Part shown: positions 1 through 10,295 of the stretch, piece by piece
How positions within the stretch are numbered: the stretch's first letter is position 1
Layout: each line of letters begins with the position of its first letter
From: Cellulomonas biazotea
GTDB taxonomy: Bacteria > Actinomycetota > Actinomycetes > Actinomycetales > Cellulomonadaceae
Reading direction: 5' to 3'
Length of the DNA: 64,000 nucleotides
Assembly (NCBI RefSeq): GCF_004306155.1
Contig: NZ_BIMR01000038.1
Location: 42,766 to 106,765, forward strand
Made by a program: the position numbers and the translations under genes
The notes under the pieces: generated by a model
Told to the model about the DNA's origin: nothing
Databases searched by the model: none
What the model saw: the letters and a program-made list of their open reading frames with translations, nothing else

Positions 1-282
1 CTGCTGCTCGCCTCGACGCTGAGGCACGACGAGTTCGACAGCTTCGTCCGCAGCAAGGCCCTTTGGCACGAGGAGCTGGCAGGAATCAAGGAGTCCACCT
101 TGCACAAGCTGAGGTCGAACGTGTTCCGGATGCTGCGCGAGGCCGAGTTGCTCTCGGTCGCCGGGCACATCACCCCGGCGCTGCTGTCCGAACGCGTCCT
201 GACCCTGCTTGACGCCCGCACGCCAAGCGACGCGCGGTTCTTCCCCACCCGGCAGGTCGAGCTGCAAGAGGTCGCGCTGTGA
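1..282 (+). CDS. brxA: BrxA, C-terminal part (type 1 BREX)
   Basis: Open in frame from the first base of the window and closed by TGA at 280-282, so only the last 93 residues are present. The residues read as a helical, charged tail (FDSFVRSKALWHEEL, then RMLREAELLSV) that fits the C-terminal region of BrxA, the DUF1819 family protein that opens type 1 BREX operons. BrxA is a small DNA-binding accessory protein of BREX phage defence. Identification rests mainly on position: it overlaps brxB by GTGA (279-282) and is followed by the complete canonical order brxB-brxC-pglX-pglZ-brxL. The promoter and N-terminus lie outside the window. Confidence 0.85.
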   Translation: MLLASTLRHDEFDSFVRSKALWHEELAGIKESTLHKLRSNVFRMLREAELLSVAGHITPALLSERVLTLLDARTPSDARFFPTRQVELQEVAL

Positions 283-878
283 TCCCCAAGACGCTCCCCA
301 AGCAGGAAGAGCACCTGTTCGCCGTGATGAGCGGGCGCCGCTTCCTGCAGATGGAAGGTCTGAGCAACGAGGTCCCGTTCTTCATCTACCCCTACCCGCC
401 GGAGAACGCGCTCGATGTGGCCGGGGCCAAGAAGCGCGTCAAGAACAAGCTCGCAGGCGTCGGCGTGACGGTCTTCGAGATCAACCTCTACGACCTGGCG
501 GTCGAGCTGCTCAAGACGCGTGGCGTGTGGGACCGGGTGCTGGCCATCGAGCCCGATCAGGACAAGGACGACTTCCGCGAGATGCTCCAGGGGATGCTCG
601 ACCCCCAGCTGCACCTCGCCCCCGCGATCCGCGAACGGCTGGCCGGCGAGAGCTTCGACGTCGTCTTCCTCACCGGCATCGGTGAGGTCTTCCCGTTCAT
701 CCGCTCGCACAACGTGCTGAACAACCTGCAGTCGGTGATCACCGGCAAGCCGATGCTCATGTTCTTCCCCGGCCGCTACGAGCAGTCCGACACGCTGGGC
801 TCCTCGCTCGTGCTCTTCGGCCAGCTCAAAGACGACCAGTACTACCGAGCCAAGAACATCCTGGAACAGGAAGCGTGA
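279..878 (+). CDS. brxB: BrxB (type 1 BREX, DUF1788 family)
   Basis: 199 codons starting with GTG at 279, which overlaps the TGA of brxA, so translation is probably coupled. The length matches the roughly 200-residue BrxB/DUF1788 family. Typical features are the early LPKQEEHLFAVMSGRRFLQM segment, the FFIYPYPPENAL motif, and a C-terminal half with PMLMFFPGRYEQSDTLGSSL. BrxB is required for BREX defence in characterised systems, but its biochemical role is unclear. The gene in turn overlaps brxC by GTGA at 875-878. No enzymatic motif is visible. Assignment is by family resemblance plus strict synteny. Confidence 0.9.
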   Translation: MIPKTLPKQEEHLFAVMSGRRFLQMEGLSNEVPFFIYPYPPENALDVAGAKKRVKNKLAGVGVTVFEINLYDLAVELLKTRGVWDRVLAIEPDQDKDDFREMLQGMLDPQLHLAPAIRERLAGESFDVVFLTGIGEVFPFIRSHNVLNNLQSVITGKPMLMFFPGRYEQSDTLGSSLVLFGQLKDDQYYRAKNILEQEA

Positions 879-3800
879 GCCCGATGCAGCTCGACCAGAT
901 CTTCGCCAAGGACATCCAGCGCCCGATCGAGGGCGTCATCAAGGCCGACGACGCCGCGCACCTGGGCACCGAGGTCGACGAGTACGTCCTGACCAACGAG
1001 GCCGCCAAGGGCCTGGAGATCCTGCTCGAGGAGTACACCTCCTACACCAACGCCAACGGCGTGTGGATCTCCGGCTTCTTCGGGTCCGGCAAGTCCCACA
1101 TGCTCAAGATGCTCGCCCACCTGCTCGGCGAGGTCGAGGGCCAGGACTACCCGCGCCAGCAGGTCTCGAGCAGCTTCCGCGCCAAGACTCTGGACGCGTT
1201 CCTGCCCGGCCTGCTCGACAAGGCCGACCGCATCCCGGCCAAGAGCTTGCTGTTCAACATCGACCAGAAGGCCACCCTGATCTCCAAGGATCAGACCGAC
1301 GCGCTGCTCAAGGTGTTCGTCAAGGTCTTCGACGAGGCGCGCGGCTACTACGGCAACCAGGGCCACGTCGCACGCCTCGAGCGGGACCTGGACAGCCGCG
1401 GCCAGTACCAGGCGTTCCAGCAGGCGTTCGAGCGCATCGCCGGCATCACGTGGGCCCAGGGGCGCGAGCAGAGTGCGCTGGAGGCGCCCAGCATCGACCG
1501 GGCGTTCGCCGAGGTCAACGGCGGCACTGCCGATGGGATCATCAAGCAATACAGCGCCTCGTACGCGGTCTCGATCGAGGACTTCGCCGAAGAGGTCAAG
1601 GCGTGGCTGGACAAGCAGACCGACTCGACATTCCGGCTGAACTTCTTCGTCGACGAGGTCGGCCAGTTCATCGGCTCGGACACCAAGCTGATGCTGAACC
1701 TGCAGACCATCGCCGAGTCGCTCAATACCAAGTGCGGCGGCCGGGCGTGGGTGTTCGTGACCTCCCAGGAGGACATGGACAAGGTCATCGGGGACCGCAC
1801 CCGCCAGCAGGGCAACGACTTCTCCAAGATCCAGGCCCGGTTCAAGACCCGCCTCAAGCTCACCAGCGCGGACGTCGAGGAGGTCATCCGCAAGCGTCTG
1901 CTGGAGAAGAACGACGCCGGCAACGGTGCGCTGAGTGTGATCTACGACGAGCAGCACGCCAACTTCAAGACCTTGTTCGACTTCGTCGACGGGGCGAAGT
2001 CCTACCGCAACTACGCCGACGAATCCCACTTCGTCGGGACCTACCCCTTCGTCTCCTACCAGTTCCCGCTGTTCCAGGCCGCCATCGAGGGCATCTCGGA
2101 CCACAATGTGTTCGAGGGTCGCAACAGCTCGGTCGGCGAGCGTTCGATGCTCGGCGTCGTCCAGCAGGTCGCCAAGGACATCGGCAACGTCCAGGTCGGC
2201 CAGCTCGCCACCTTCGACGCCATGTTCGCCGGCATCCGCGCGTCGCTGAAGTCCGCTGCCCAGCGCTCGATCGACGTCGCCGAACGCAACCTCGACAACC
2301 CCCTGGCCATCCGGCTGCTCAAGGCTCTGTTCCTGGTGAAGTACGTCGAGAGCTTCCAGGCCACGCCGAGGAACCTCACCGTGCTGATGTACGACCGGTT
2401 CGGTCTGGACCTGCCGGCGCTGTCGGCGCAGGTCAAGGAAGCCCTGGGCGTCCTAGAGGCCCAGACCTACATCCAACGCAACGGCGCCACTTACGAGTAC
2501 CTGACCAACGAAGAGCAGGTCATCGAGGAGGAGATCAAGAACGTCGAGATCGACTCCTCCGAGGTCAGCGGCCGGCTGTTCAAGATCCTGTCCGGCGACG
2601 TCATCAAGACCAGCAAGCTCCGCTACGCCAAGAACAACCAGGACTTCCCGTTCGGCTTCAAGCTCGACGACCAAGCGCACGGCCCTCAGAAGGAGCTCGC
2701 GGTCCACTTCATCTCACCGGAGTACCCGTATACGCCCGATGAGATCCGCATGCACAGCGCCGGCAAGGACGAGCTGCGGGTCATCCTCGAGCCGGACGCC
2801 CGAGTGCTGTCCGACCTGCGGCTGCTGATCAAGACCGAGAAGTACATCAAGCGCAAGCAGGGCACCTCGAACTCAGCCGTTGAGGGCCAGATCCTGCAGG
2901 CGAGGGGCGCGCAGAACATGGAGCGCGAGAAGGACCTCATCCAGCGGATCAAGGCCTCGGTGGGCAAGTCCGCCCTGGTCATCAACGCGGCCGAGATCGC
3001 CTCGAGCTCGCAGGACGCCGTAGTCCGGGTGACCGATGGCTTCCAGGACCTGATCAGCCGCACCTACACCCAGCTCAAGCTCCTCGGCGGCAAGACATAC
3101 ACCGAGCAGCAGATCGCCGGCGCCGCCAACCCCGACAGCGGGCTCTTCGGCGCCGGGGAGGCGAGCGCCCTGTTCGCGCCGTCCGAGGAGGTGTTGTCGT
3201 TCGTCCTGCGCAAGGAGGCCCTCGGCGAGCAGGTCACGGTGAAGACCATTGTCGACAGCTTCACGGCCAAGCCCTACGGCTGGGACCTGGCCTCGACTGA
3301 GGTCCTGATCGCGCACTTGATCGGGGCATCCAAGATCACGCTCACCATTGACAGCAACGTCCTGAAGCGCTCGGAAGTCGCACTCGCCCTGCGCAACACC
3401 GCCAAGCACGCCCATGCAGTGGTGTCACCGCAGAAGACGTTCGACCAGCGCCGGGTCGCGGCCTTCCGCAAGTTCTGCACGGACTTTTTCGACGAAGGCA
3501 ACACTCCGAACGACCCGCTGGAGCTGGCTCGCCACGGGTCCGACAAGCTGAAGGCCAAGCGCGACGAGCTCAACGCAACCGCGTCCGGTTCGAAGTACCG
3601 GTTCGTCAGCCAACTCTCCGGCCCGATCGACTTGCTCGACCAGGTGGTGGGTAGGTCGGACGAGTGGTACGTGACGGACTTCGACCTGGGCGACGAACTG
3701 CTCGATGCCAAGGAGTCCACGATCGACCCGATCCTGGCCTTCCTCTCCGGTGGGCAGAAGGCGATCTACGACGACGCAGTCGCTCTGCTCACCGTCCACA

Positions 3801-4363
3801 GCAGCAACCTCGGCTACCTGCCGCAGGGCAGCGACGCCACCGTGCGAGCAGCCCTAGACGACGCCAACGCATTCCGCGGCAACAAGATGGCCCAGCTCAA
3901 GCAGGCCACCGACCAGTTGCGAGCCCAGCTCGACGCGATAGTGACCACGAACCGCGACGACGTCGTTGCTGAGATCGAAGGGCGAAAGGACGAGATCGAG
4001 CACAGTTCCGCCTACGCCAGTGCGACGAGCGACGCCCAGGACGGTGTGCTGCGCCGAATAGAACAAGCGATCGCCCAGGTCCGCAACCAGGATCAGGTCG
4101 CGCTCATTCGCGATACGGGATCCGGCTTCGAGGAGACGATCTATCCAAACTTGCTCGACCAACTGGCCGCCGCGCAGAAGACAGGTGGCGGCGACGGTGA
4201 CACACCGCCCCCGGCGCCGAAGCAGACCGTATCTATCAAGACCATCTCGGCCTCTGGCGTCTCCGGCCTTCTGGAGAACGAGGCGGATGTGGACGGTTAC
4301 CTCGATGCGTTGCGTTCGGCGCTGGTGAAGACCCTGAACGACGGAAAGCGAATCTCGCTCTGA
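875..4363 (+). CDS. brxC: BrxC, large P-loop ATPase of BREX
   Basis: 1162 codons, within the normal 1100-1250 range for BrxC/PglY. Near residues 67-74 there is a clean Walker A (GFFGSGKS), preceded by the family-typical N-terminus with LEEYTSYTNANGVWISG. A hydrophobic strand ending FFVDEVGQFIG (around residues 260-270) fits a Walker B region. The rest is largely helical. BrxC is the central DUF499-like ATPase of BREX and is needed for both methylation and defence in studied type 1 systems. GTG at 875 overlaps the brxB stop; an in-frame ATG at 884 is an alternative start. The stop forms TGATG with the pglX start at 4361-4365, so the operon is tightly coupled. Confidence 0.93.
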   Translation: MSPMQLDQIFAKDIQRPIEGVIKADDAAHLGTEVDEYVLTNEAAKGLEILLEEYTSYTNANGVWISGFFGSGKSHMLKMLAHLLGEVEGQDYPRQQVSSSFRAKTLDAFLPGLLDKADRIPAKSLLFNIDQKATLISKDQTDALLKVFVKVFDEARGYYGNQGHVARLERDLDSRGQYQAFQQAFERIAGITWAQGREQSALEAPSIDRAFAEVNGGTADGIIKQYSASYAVSIEDFAEEVKAWLDKQTDSTFRLNFFVDEVGQFIGSDTKLMLNLQTIAESLNTKCGGRAWVFVTSQEDMDKVIGDRTRQQGNDFSKIQARFKTRLKLTSADVEEVIRKRLLEKNDAGNGALSVIYDEQHANFKTLFDFVDGAKSYRNYADESHFVGTYPFVSYQFPLFQAAIEGISDHNVFEGRNSSVGERSMLGVVQQVAKDIGNVQVGQLATFDAMFAGIRASLKSAAQRSIDVAERNLDNPLAIRLLKALFLVKYVESFQATPRNLTVLMYDRFGLDLPALSAQVKEALGVLEAQTYIQRNGATYEYLTNEEQVIEEEIKNVEIDSSEVSGRLFKILSGDVIKTSKLRYAKNNQDFPFGFKLDDQAHGPQKELAVHFISPEYPYTPDEIRMHSAGKDELRVILEPDARVLSDLRLLIKTEKYIKRKQGTSNSAVEGQILQARGAQNMEREKDLIQRIKASVGKSALVINAAEIASSSQDAVVRVTDGFQDLISRTYTQLKLLGGKTYTEQQIAGAANPDSGLFGAGEASALFAPSEEVLSFVLRKEALGEQVTVKTIVDSFTAKPYGWDLASTEVLIAHLIGASKITLTIDSNVLKRSEVALALRNTAKHAHAVVSPQKTFDQRRVAAFRKFCTDFFDEGNTPNDPLELARHGSDKLKAKRDELNATASGSKYRFVSQLSGPIDLLDQVVGRSDEWYVTDFDLGDELLDAKESTIDPILAFLSGGQKAIYDDAVALLTVHSSNLGYLPQGSDATVRAALDDANAFRGNKMAQLKQATDQLRAQLDAIVTTNRDDVVAEIEGRKDEIEHSSAYASATSDAQDGVLRRIEQAIAQVRNQDQVALIRDTGSGFEETIYPNLLDQLAAAQKTGGGDGDTPPPAPKQTVSIKTISASGVSGLLENEADVDGYLDALRSALVKTLNDGKRISL

Positions 4364-7300
4364 TGGAAACCGCACCGCTGAAGTCGTTCGCAACCTGGGC
4401 GCGTACCTCGCTGATCCGCGAGGTGACCGCCCGGATCGCCGTCGTGCTGGCATCCGCCTCGGCTGAGCGGGTCGAGCGGCCGAACGCTGTCGAGGCCTTG
4501 GAGAGGGCTGTCGCGGCGGCCGGTGGTGGTGACAAGGGCAAGGCTGCGGTCGCCGACAAGGTCGCCTAGACCTGGTTCAACCGGATCGTCGCCCTGCGGT
4601 TTATGGACGCCAACGGCTACACCGGCGTCGGGATCGTGTCCCCGCAGGCCGGCGTGCAGACCGGTCAGCCGGAGGTCCTGGCGGAGGCCAAGCGCGGCAA
4701 CTTCGAGAGCGACGTGGTCGGGGGCAAGGCCCGCGAGAAAATCACGGGCCTGCTCAACGGCACTCGCCGCAGCGACGACCCCCAGGGCGAGGCCTACGCC
4801 CTGCTGCTTGCGGAGCACTGCCGGTACTGGAACCGCGCGATGCCGTTCATGTTCGAGCGGGAAGGCGACTTCACCGAACTGCTCATACCGGCGAATCTGC
4901 TGGCCGACGATTCGGTCCCGAGCCGGGCGGTCAAGGTCCTGAGCGCGGACGTGTGCCAGGACGTCGAGGTGATCGGCTGGCTCTACCAGTTCTACATCTC
5001 GGAGCGGAAGGACGAGGTCTTCGCCGGGTTCAAGAAGAACAAGAAGGCTGGCGCCGAGGAGATCCCCGCAGCCACCCAGTTGTTCACGCCGCACTGGATC
5101 GTGCGCTACCTCGTCGAGAACTCCCTCGGCCGGCTGTGGATGCTCAACCGCCCCGCCTCGCGCCTGGTCGACCAGATGGACTATTACATCGCCCCGGTCG
5201 ACGAGGAGACCGACTTCCTGAAGATCTCCCGGCCCGAGGAGCTTAAGGTCGTGGACCCGGCTTGCGGGTCGGGGCACATGCTGACCTACGCCTTCGACCT
5301 GCTGTTCGCGATCTACCAGGAAGAGGGTTACGCCCCGGCCGAGATCCCCGGCTTGATCCTGGCCAACAACCTCTATGGCGTCGAGATCGACCCCCGGGCC
5401 GGAGCCCTGGCGGCCTTCGCCCTTACCATGAAGGCACGCGCCAAGCAGCGGACCTTCTTCACCAAGCAGGTCGAGCCCAACGTCTGCGTCCTCGATCCGA
5501 TCCACTTCACGCCGGACGAGATCGACCTGCTGCTGACCCGCGGCGGCGACAAGCACGCCGAGACCGCCTTCTGGAACCAGTTCGAACACGCCGACACCTT
5601 CGGATCGCTCATCCAGCCCAGCGTCGAGCTGACCATCCGCCTCAAGCAGCACATCGCGCGACTGGACGATGGCGGGAACCTCCTGCTGGCCGACGTCCTC
5701 GAATGGGCGGGGCGAGTCATCGAGCAGGCCGAATACCTCTCGCCGCGATACACCGTCCTTGTTACGAATCCCCCGTACATGGATGCTCGGAATATGAGTG
5801 GGGCACTCTACGACCACGTCGTGGAGAACTTCCCAGATGGATTTACGGGAATAGATCTTGCCTTCGTGATTCGTGCGCGGTCGCTCATGCGGTCGAAGGG
5901 CTACCTAGGGCTCCTAAGCATGGACAGTTGGCTTGGGAACGCCGAGTGTGCCGGCTTCCGGGACATTGTCCGGCAAAGCTTGGCGCCCCGCATCGTCGTG
6001 CATCTAGGTCCGCGCGCCTTTCCCGAGATCCCGGGCGAGGTAGTTCAGGTCGTCGCAACGGTGTTCGAGAGGGTCGCGCCTGGCGCCTCAATCACCACCT
6101 TCATCGGGGCTACTAATGGGACATCAGTAGAGTCCAAGATTGCGCAGTTTCGTGACGCGAGGCGCAGGTTCATGCACTCGCTTGACTGGTTCGACGCCTT
6201 CCCCGGGCGGGTGTTCACCCCATATGCGGCTTCTGATAGTGCCCACAAGACGTTCATGACTGCGCCACCTATGAAGTCAATCGCGGAAGTGCGCACGGGA
6301 CTGCAGACGGGAGATAATGGACGATTCTTGCGACAGTGGTTCGAAGTGTCGGTAAGCAAGATCCGCTCTGACGACGGATCTCACGACGCGCGTTGGGTCC
6401 CCTATGTTAAGTCAAGCTCGCCCACTCGATGGTTCGCGCGGGAAGATTTCGTCGTCGACTGGCGAAACGATGGCGCCGAGATCCGAGACCACCAGAGTTC
6501 CGTGGTTCGTAATGCGTCCTACTACTTCCAGGCGGGTATTTCGTACGGCGGACTGGCGGGCAGTCTTAAGGCGAGACTCGTCGCTGCGAATGCAATCTTC
6601 GACCAGAAGAACTCGATGGTCTTCCCGCTGGGCCAGACAACAACAGGACAGCTTCTCTCCCTCATGAACAGTCCCGCATTCGAGACGCTCGCACGCCTCG
6701 TCTCTCCCAAGGGTTTCGGAGTGGGCACGCTGGCTCAGTTGCCCATACCTTCCGACCTGCTTGCAGTCCCGCGAATCGAGGAAATCGCCGAGTCGGCCAT
6801 TGCCCTCGCGCGTGTCACCTTCGATCGGTCCGAGACCTCTCGCGGATTCGTAGGCATGGACTCGATCCTCCTCGGCCTACCGACACCCTCGGATCTCCAA
6901 CTCGGAGTTGAGTCGATAAGGAGAAGGGAGAGTGACGTTCGCGCACAACTGCGCCAACTGGAGCTCGAGAATGCGGGAATCCTGCAGGAGGCGCTGCTCA
7001 CGAGTGCCCCGGAAGGGTCGACAGAGGACGATCGCCCAGAACCGACCTCGGAATCCTCGATTGTCCGAGACCTCGTCTCTTATGCCGTGGGGTGTATCTT
7101 CGGTCGCTTTAGCCTCGACGGACCGGGGCTGGTCCTGGCCGACCAGGGCGCCACGGTTCAGGACTACCTGGCTAAGGTCCCGAGCCCCACGTTCGCTCCG
7201 GACAAGGACAATGTGATCCCGATCGTCGATGGTGACTGGTTCGAGGACGACATCGTTGCACGGTTCCGCACCTTTCTCCGCGCTGCCTTCGGGGAACAGT

Positions 7301-7788
7301 ACTTCGAGGAGAACCTGCGTTTCGTCGCCGAGTCGCTCGGCGTCAGAGACATCCGTGAGTACTTCGTGCGGTCGTTTTACAAAGACCACGTCCAGCGGTA
7401 CCGAAAGCGCCCCATTTACTGGCTTTTCTCCAGTCCCAAGGGGTCGTTCAATGCGTTGATCTACGTGCACCGGTACACGCCATCCACGGTGTCGACAGTG
7501 CTCAACGAGTACCTGCGTGAGTTCCGGGCCAAGCTTTCTTCGAGCCTGCAGCAGCAGGACCGGCAGGTCGCGGGCAGTGGTGCGCCGCGCGAGCAGGCGG
7601 CCGCCCAGAAAGAGGCGGACCGGCTGCGTGAGGTGCTTCTGGAGCTCGAGGAGTACGAGCACGACGTCTTGTACCCGCTGGCCTCGCGTCAGCTACCGAT
7701 AGACCTGGACGACGGCGTGAAGGCCAACTACCCCAAGTTTGGTGAGGCCCTGAAGAAGATCCCTGGACTTGAGGCCGCAGATGAGTGA
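4363..7788 (+). pseudogene. pglX: PglX, BREX adenine methyltransferase, interrupted by an amber codon
   Basis: One reading frame runs from ATG 4363 to TGA 7788 (about 1141 codons, normal for PglX) but contains TAG at 4567-4569, codon 69. The flanking residues DKVA / TWFNRIVALRF continue the family sequence, so a tyrosine codon was probably changed. The catalytic core is intact: SAM-binding DPACGSG at 5254-5274 and NPPY at 5767-5778, typical of N6-adenine methyltransferases. PglX methylates one strand of the BREX site to mark self DNA. Translation could restart at ATG 4603, losing the N-terminal helical segment; whether that product works is unknown. The stretch from about 5760 to 7120 has more A/T at third positions than both flanks, as if the recognition region was exchanged. 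A base-calling error at 4569 is a real alternative. Confidence 0.88.
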
Positions 7789-10279
7789 CGCCACAACGGT
7801 TCGCCCACACCTGCTGCGGTGGTTTGACAGTCGCCGCGTGGTGTTCTGGCATGACCCGGAGGGCCAGTACGCCGCGGATCTCGACAGCCTCGACCTGCCG
7901 GGCGTCCGGACCATTCGAGTTGCGAACGATGAGTTCGCGGTCAAGAACCGGCTGCTGCACGACGAGCCGGAGGGCAAGTTCTTGGTCTACCGCTCGGGCC
8001 AGGTGCCGAGCGGCATCGGGGACTGGTTGCTCGACCTGGAGCTGGCCTACGGCGCGTTCACGGCCGACCGGACCGCTCTCGTGGTCCAAGACCTGGGTCT
8101 CACCGGTGAAGACATCGGCGAGGTTGTTGAGGCGCACGCGAAGTTCTTCAACGCAGGCAAGCGCGTTCAGAGCCTCAAGGCACTGCTGAAGCCGGAGGAC
8201 GACGGGGTCCTGCTGCGCGCCAAGCTGAGCGCAGTCGTGCTTGCACAGGGTGAGCACAGTCTCCTGGAGCTAACGCGCACTCTTCTGATCGAGAACGCGA
8301 ATGGAGCGACGTCCAAGTACGACGCGCTCGTCGACTACGGACTCAACGGCTTCTACTGGCAGGGCGTGGCCCGCATCTACGGATACGAGTCGTCGGCGCC
8401 CACAGTCGACGACCTGGTGCTGTGGATCTTCCAGCGAGCGATCGACAGGTTCCGCTCGGACCGTCCGGACGCGTTCCACAACATCCAGCGCGATTTCGCG
8501 AGCCTGCGGCATGACCCGCGGAGCCGTGCGGCGCTCTCGACGCTCGCGAAGCGCGCGGCCCGCGACCTCGACTACACGACGAAGATCGAGAACCTCACAT
8601 GTCGCGACCTGGGCAGCGACGACGTGTTCGAAGAGGCTGACCAGAAGGTCATCAGCGACCTTGCCCGCGCGGTGGCTGATCAGACCGTCAGCCCTCGCGA
8701 GGTGGGCGAAGCCGTGCGGTTGCGCCGAACCAGCGTATGGATCGATCACTACCGGCAGCTCTACGACGCTGTCGAGAGCGCATCGGAGATGTTGGGTGAG
8801 GTGGCGTCGCTCGACTTGTCGATGAAGTCGTTCGACGATGGCCTGACTCGCTACCAGCGCGAGTGGTTCCGCATCGACCAGCTCTATCGCCGATTCATCT
8901 CCGCGGCACGCACTGCCGAACACTCCAAGCCGCTCGAGGCGCTGCGCGAGCAAGTGGAGAAGCACTACACGAACAAGTTCCAGTACGAGCTTGGCAACGC
9001 GTGGCAGCAGCAGGTCGACGCCGCCCAAGAGTGGCGGTCGCGAGAGCTGCGGTCGCAGACCGCTTTCTACGCCGGATACGTCGATCCCCTGGTCAAGGAG
9101 GGTGACAAGAAGGCCGTCGTCATCATTTCCGATGCCCTGCGTTACGAGGTGGCCGACGAACTCGGCACGCTCATCCGGCAGGAGGATCGATTCGACGCGA
9201 CCTTGGACGCCGTCCTCGGCGTACTGCCGAGCTACACCCAGCTAGGCATGGCCGCGCTCTTGCCGCATGCGGCCCTCACTCACGCGCCGGATGCTAAGAC
9301 GGTGCTCGCCGACGGCCAGCCCACGAACGGTACTGCCTTCCGGAGCACGATCCTGGCTGCGGTCAGTGGTTCGGCGATCCAAGCCGAGGACTTCAAGGCG
9401 CTCCCCGCCGACGAACGCCGTGAGCTGTTTCGGGCCAACCGTGTCTTGTACGTCTACCACAACAGGATCGATGCGACGGGGGAGAAGCCCGGCACGGAGA
9501 GGCAGGTCTTTGAAGCCGTCGATGACACATTGCGCGACCTCCTAGACCTCGTCAAGAAGCTCGCGAATGCCAACGCGACGAACATCTTCATCACCGCCGA
9601 CCACGGGTTCCTCTACCAGGACGAGGCACTCGCCGACCCCTTCTTCCTCTCGACCAAACCGCAGGGCGACGACCTGAAGTACGTGAACAAGCGGTTCGTG
9701 CTCGGCACGGGCCTGAAGGCCGATCCGGCATTCGCTACGTTCGCGGCGGGGCAACTCGGTTTGGACAGCGACCTCGAAGTCCAGATCCCCAAGTCCATCC
9801 ACCGGCTGCGCCAGGCGGGCAGCGGTTCGCGATTCGTGCACGGCGGCGCCACGCTGCAGGAGATCGTCGTTCCCGTGCTCTTCGTCAACAAGCGGCGCAA
9901 GAGTGACACCCGGCTGGTCAACGTGGAGGTCTGGCCCGAGTCGAACAAGATCACGACGGGGCAAGTCGTGGTCCGGCTGTTCCAGACCGAGCCGGTGACC
10001 GACAAGATCCAGCCGCGCACACTGCGCGCCGGCCTCTACGTGGAGGAGACGCTGATCTCGAACGTCGTCGACCTCACGTTCGACCAGACTTCGACCGACA
10101 AGCGCGACCGCTACCAGCACGCGCACATGCTGCTCACCCAGGAGTCTGCTGGGTTCAACAATCGGTCGGTCGAGTTCCGGCTGGAAGAGCGCATCCCGAA
10201 CACCAACCAGTGGCGCCGCTACCCGAGCAAGGTCTTCTACACGCTGACCCGCTCGTTCGCGTCCGACTTCGACTTCTAG
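7781..10279 (+). CDS. pglZ: PglZ, alkaline-phosphatase-fold BREX protein
   Basis: 832 residues from ATG 7781, chosen because it overlaps the pglX stop within ATGAGTGA; the frame is open slightly further upstream from a TTG. PglZ is the other universal BREX component, with an alkaline phosphatase superfamily core. Visible motifs are AVVIISDALRYEVADELG (about 9115-9165), where the Asp-Ala-Leu-Arg-Tyr-Glu block is the family signature, and FITADHGFLYQ (about 9590-9620), the metal-binding Asp-His pair. In type 1 BREX it acts with BrxB, BrxC and PglX in methylation and exclusion. In the Streptomyces Pgl system PglZ is toxic without a functional PglX. That makes the broken pglX upstream notable. 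Intact here by sequence. Confidence 0.93.
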   Translation: MSDATTVRPHLLRWFDSRRVVFWHDPEGQYAADLDSLDLPGVRTIRVANDEFAVKNRLLHDEPEGKFLVYRSGQVPSGIGDWLLDLELAYGAFTADRTALVVQDLGLTGEDIGEVVEAHAKFFNAGKRVQSLKALLKPEDDGVLLRAKLSAVVLAQGEHSLLELTRTLLIENANGATSKYDALVDYGLNGFYWQGVARIYGYESSAPTVDDLVLWIFQRAIDRFRSDRPDAFHNIQRDFASLRHDPRSRAALSTLAKRAARDLDYTTKIENLTCRDLGSDDVFEEADQKVISDLARAVADQTVSPREVGEAVRLRRTSVWIDHYRQLYDAVESASEMLGEVASLDLSMKSFDDGLTRYQREWFRIDQLYRRFISAARTAEHSKPLEALREQVEKHYTNKFQYELGNAWQQQVDAAQEWRSRELRSQTAFYAGYVDPLVKEGDKKAVVIISDALRYEVADELGTLIRQEDRFDATLDAVLGVLPSYTQLGMAALLPHAALTHAPDAKTVLADGQPTNGTAFRSTILAAVSGSAIQAEDFKALPADERRELFRANRVLYVYHNRIDATGEKPGTERQVFEAVDDTLRDLLDLVKKLANANATNIFITADHGFLYQDEALADPFFLSTKPQGDDLKYVNKRFVLGTGLKADPAFATFAAGQLGLDSDLEVQIPKSIHRLRQAGSGSRFVHGGATLQEIVVPVLFVNKRRKSDTRLVNVEVWPESNKITTGQVVVRLFQTEPVTDKIQPRTLRAGLYVEETLISNVVDLTFDQTSTDKRDRYQHAHMLLTQESAGFNNRSVEFRLEERIPNTNQWRRYPSKVFYTLTRSFASDFDF

Positions 10280-10295
10280 AGGGATCAGAACTGAG

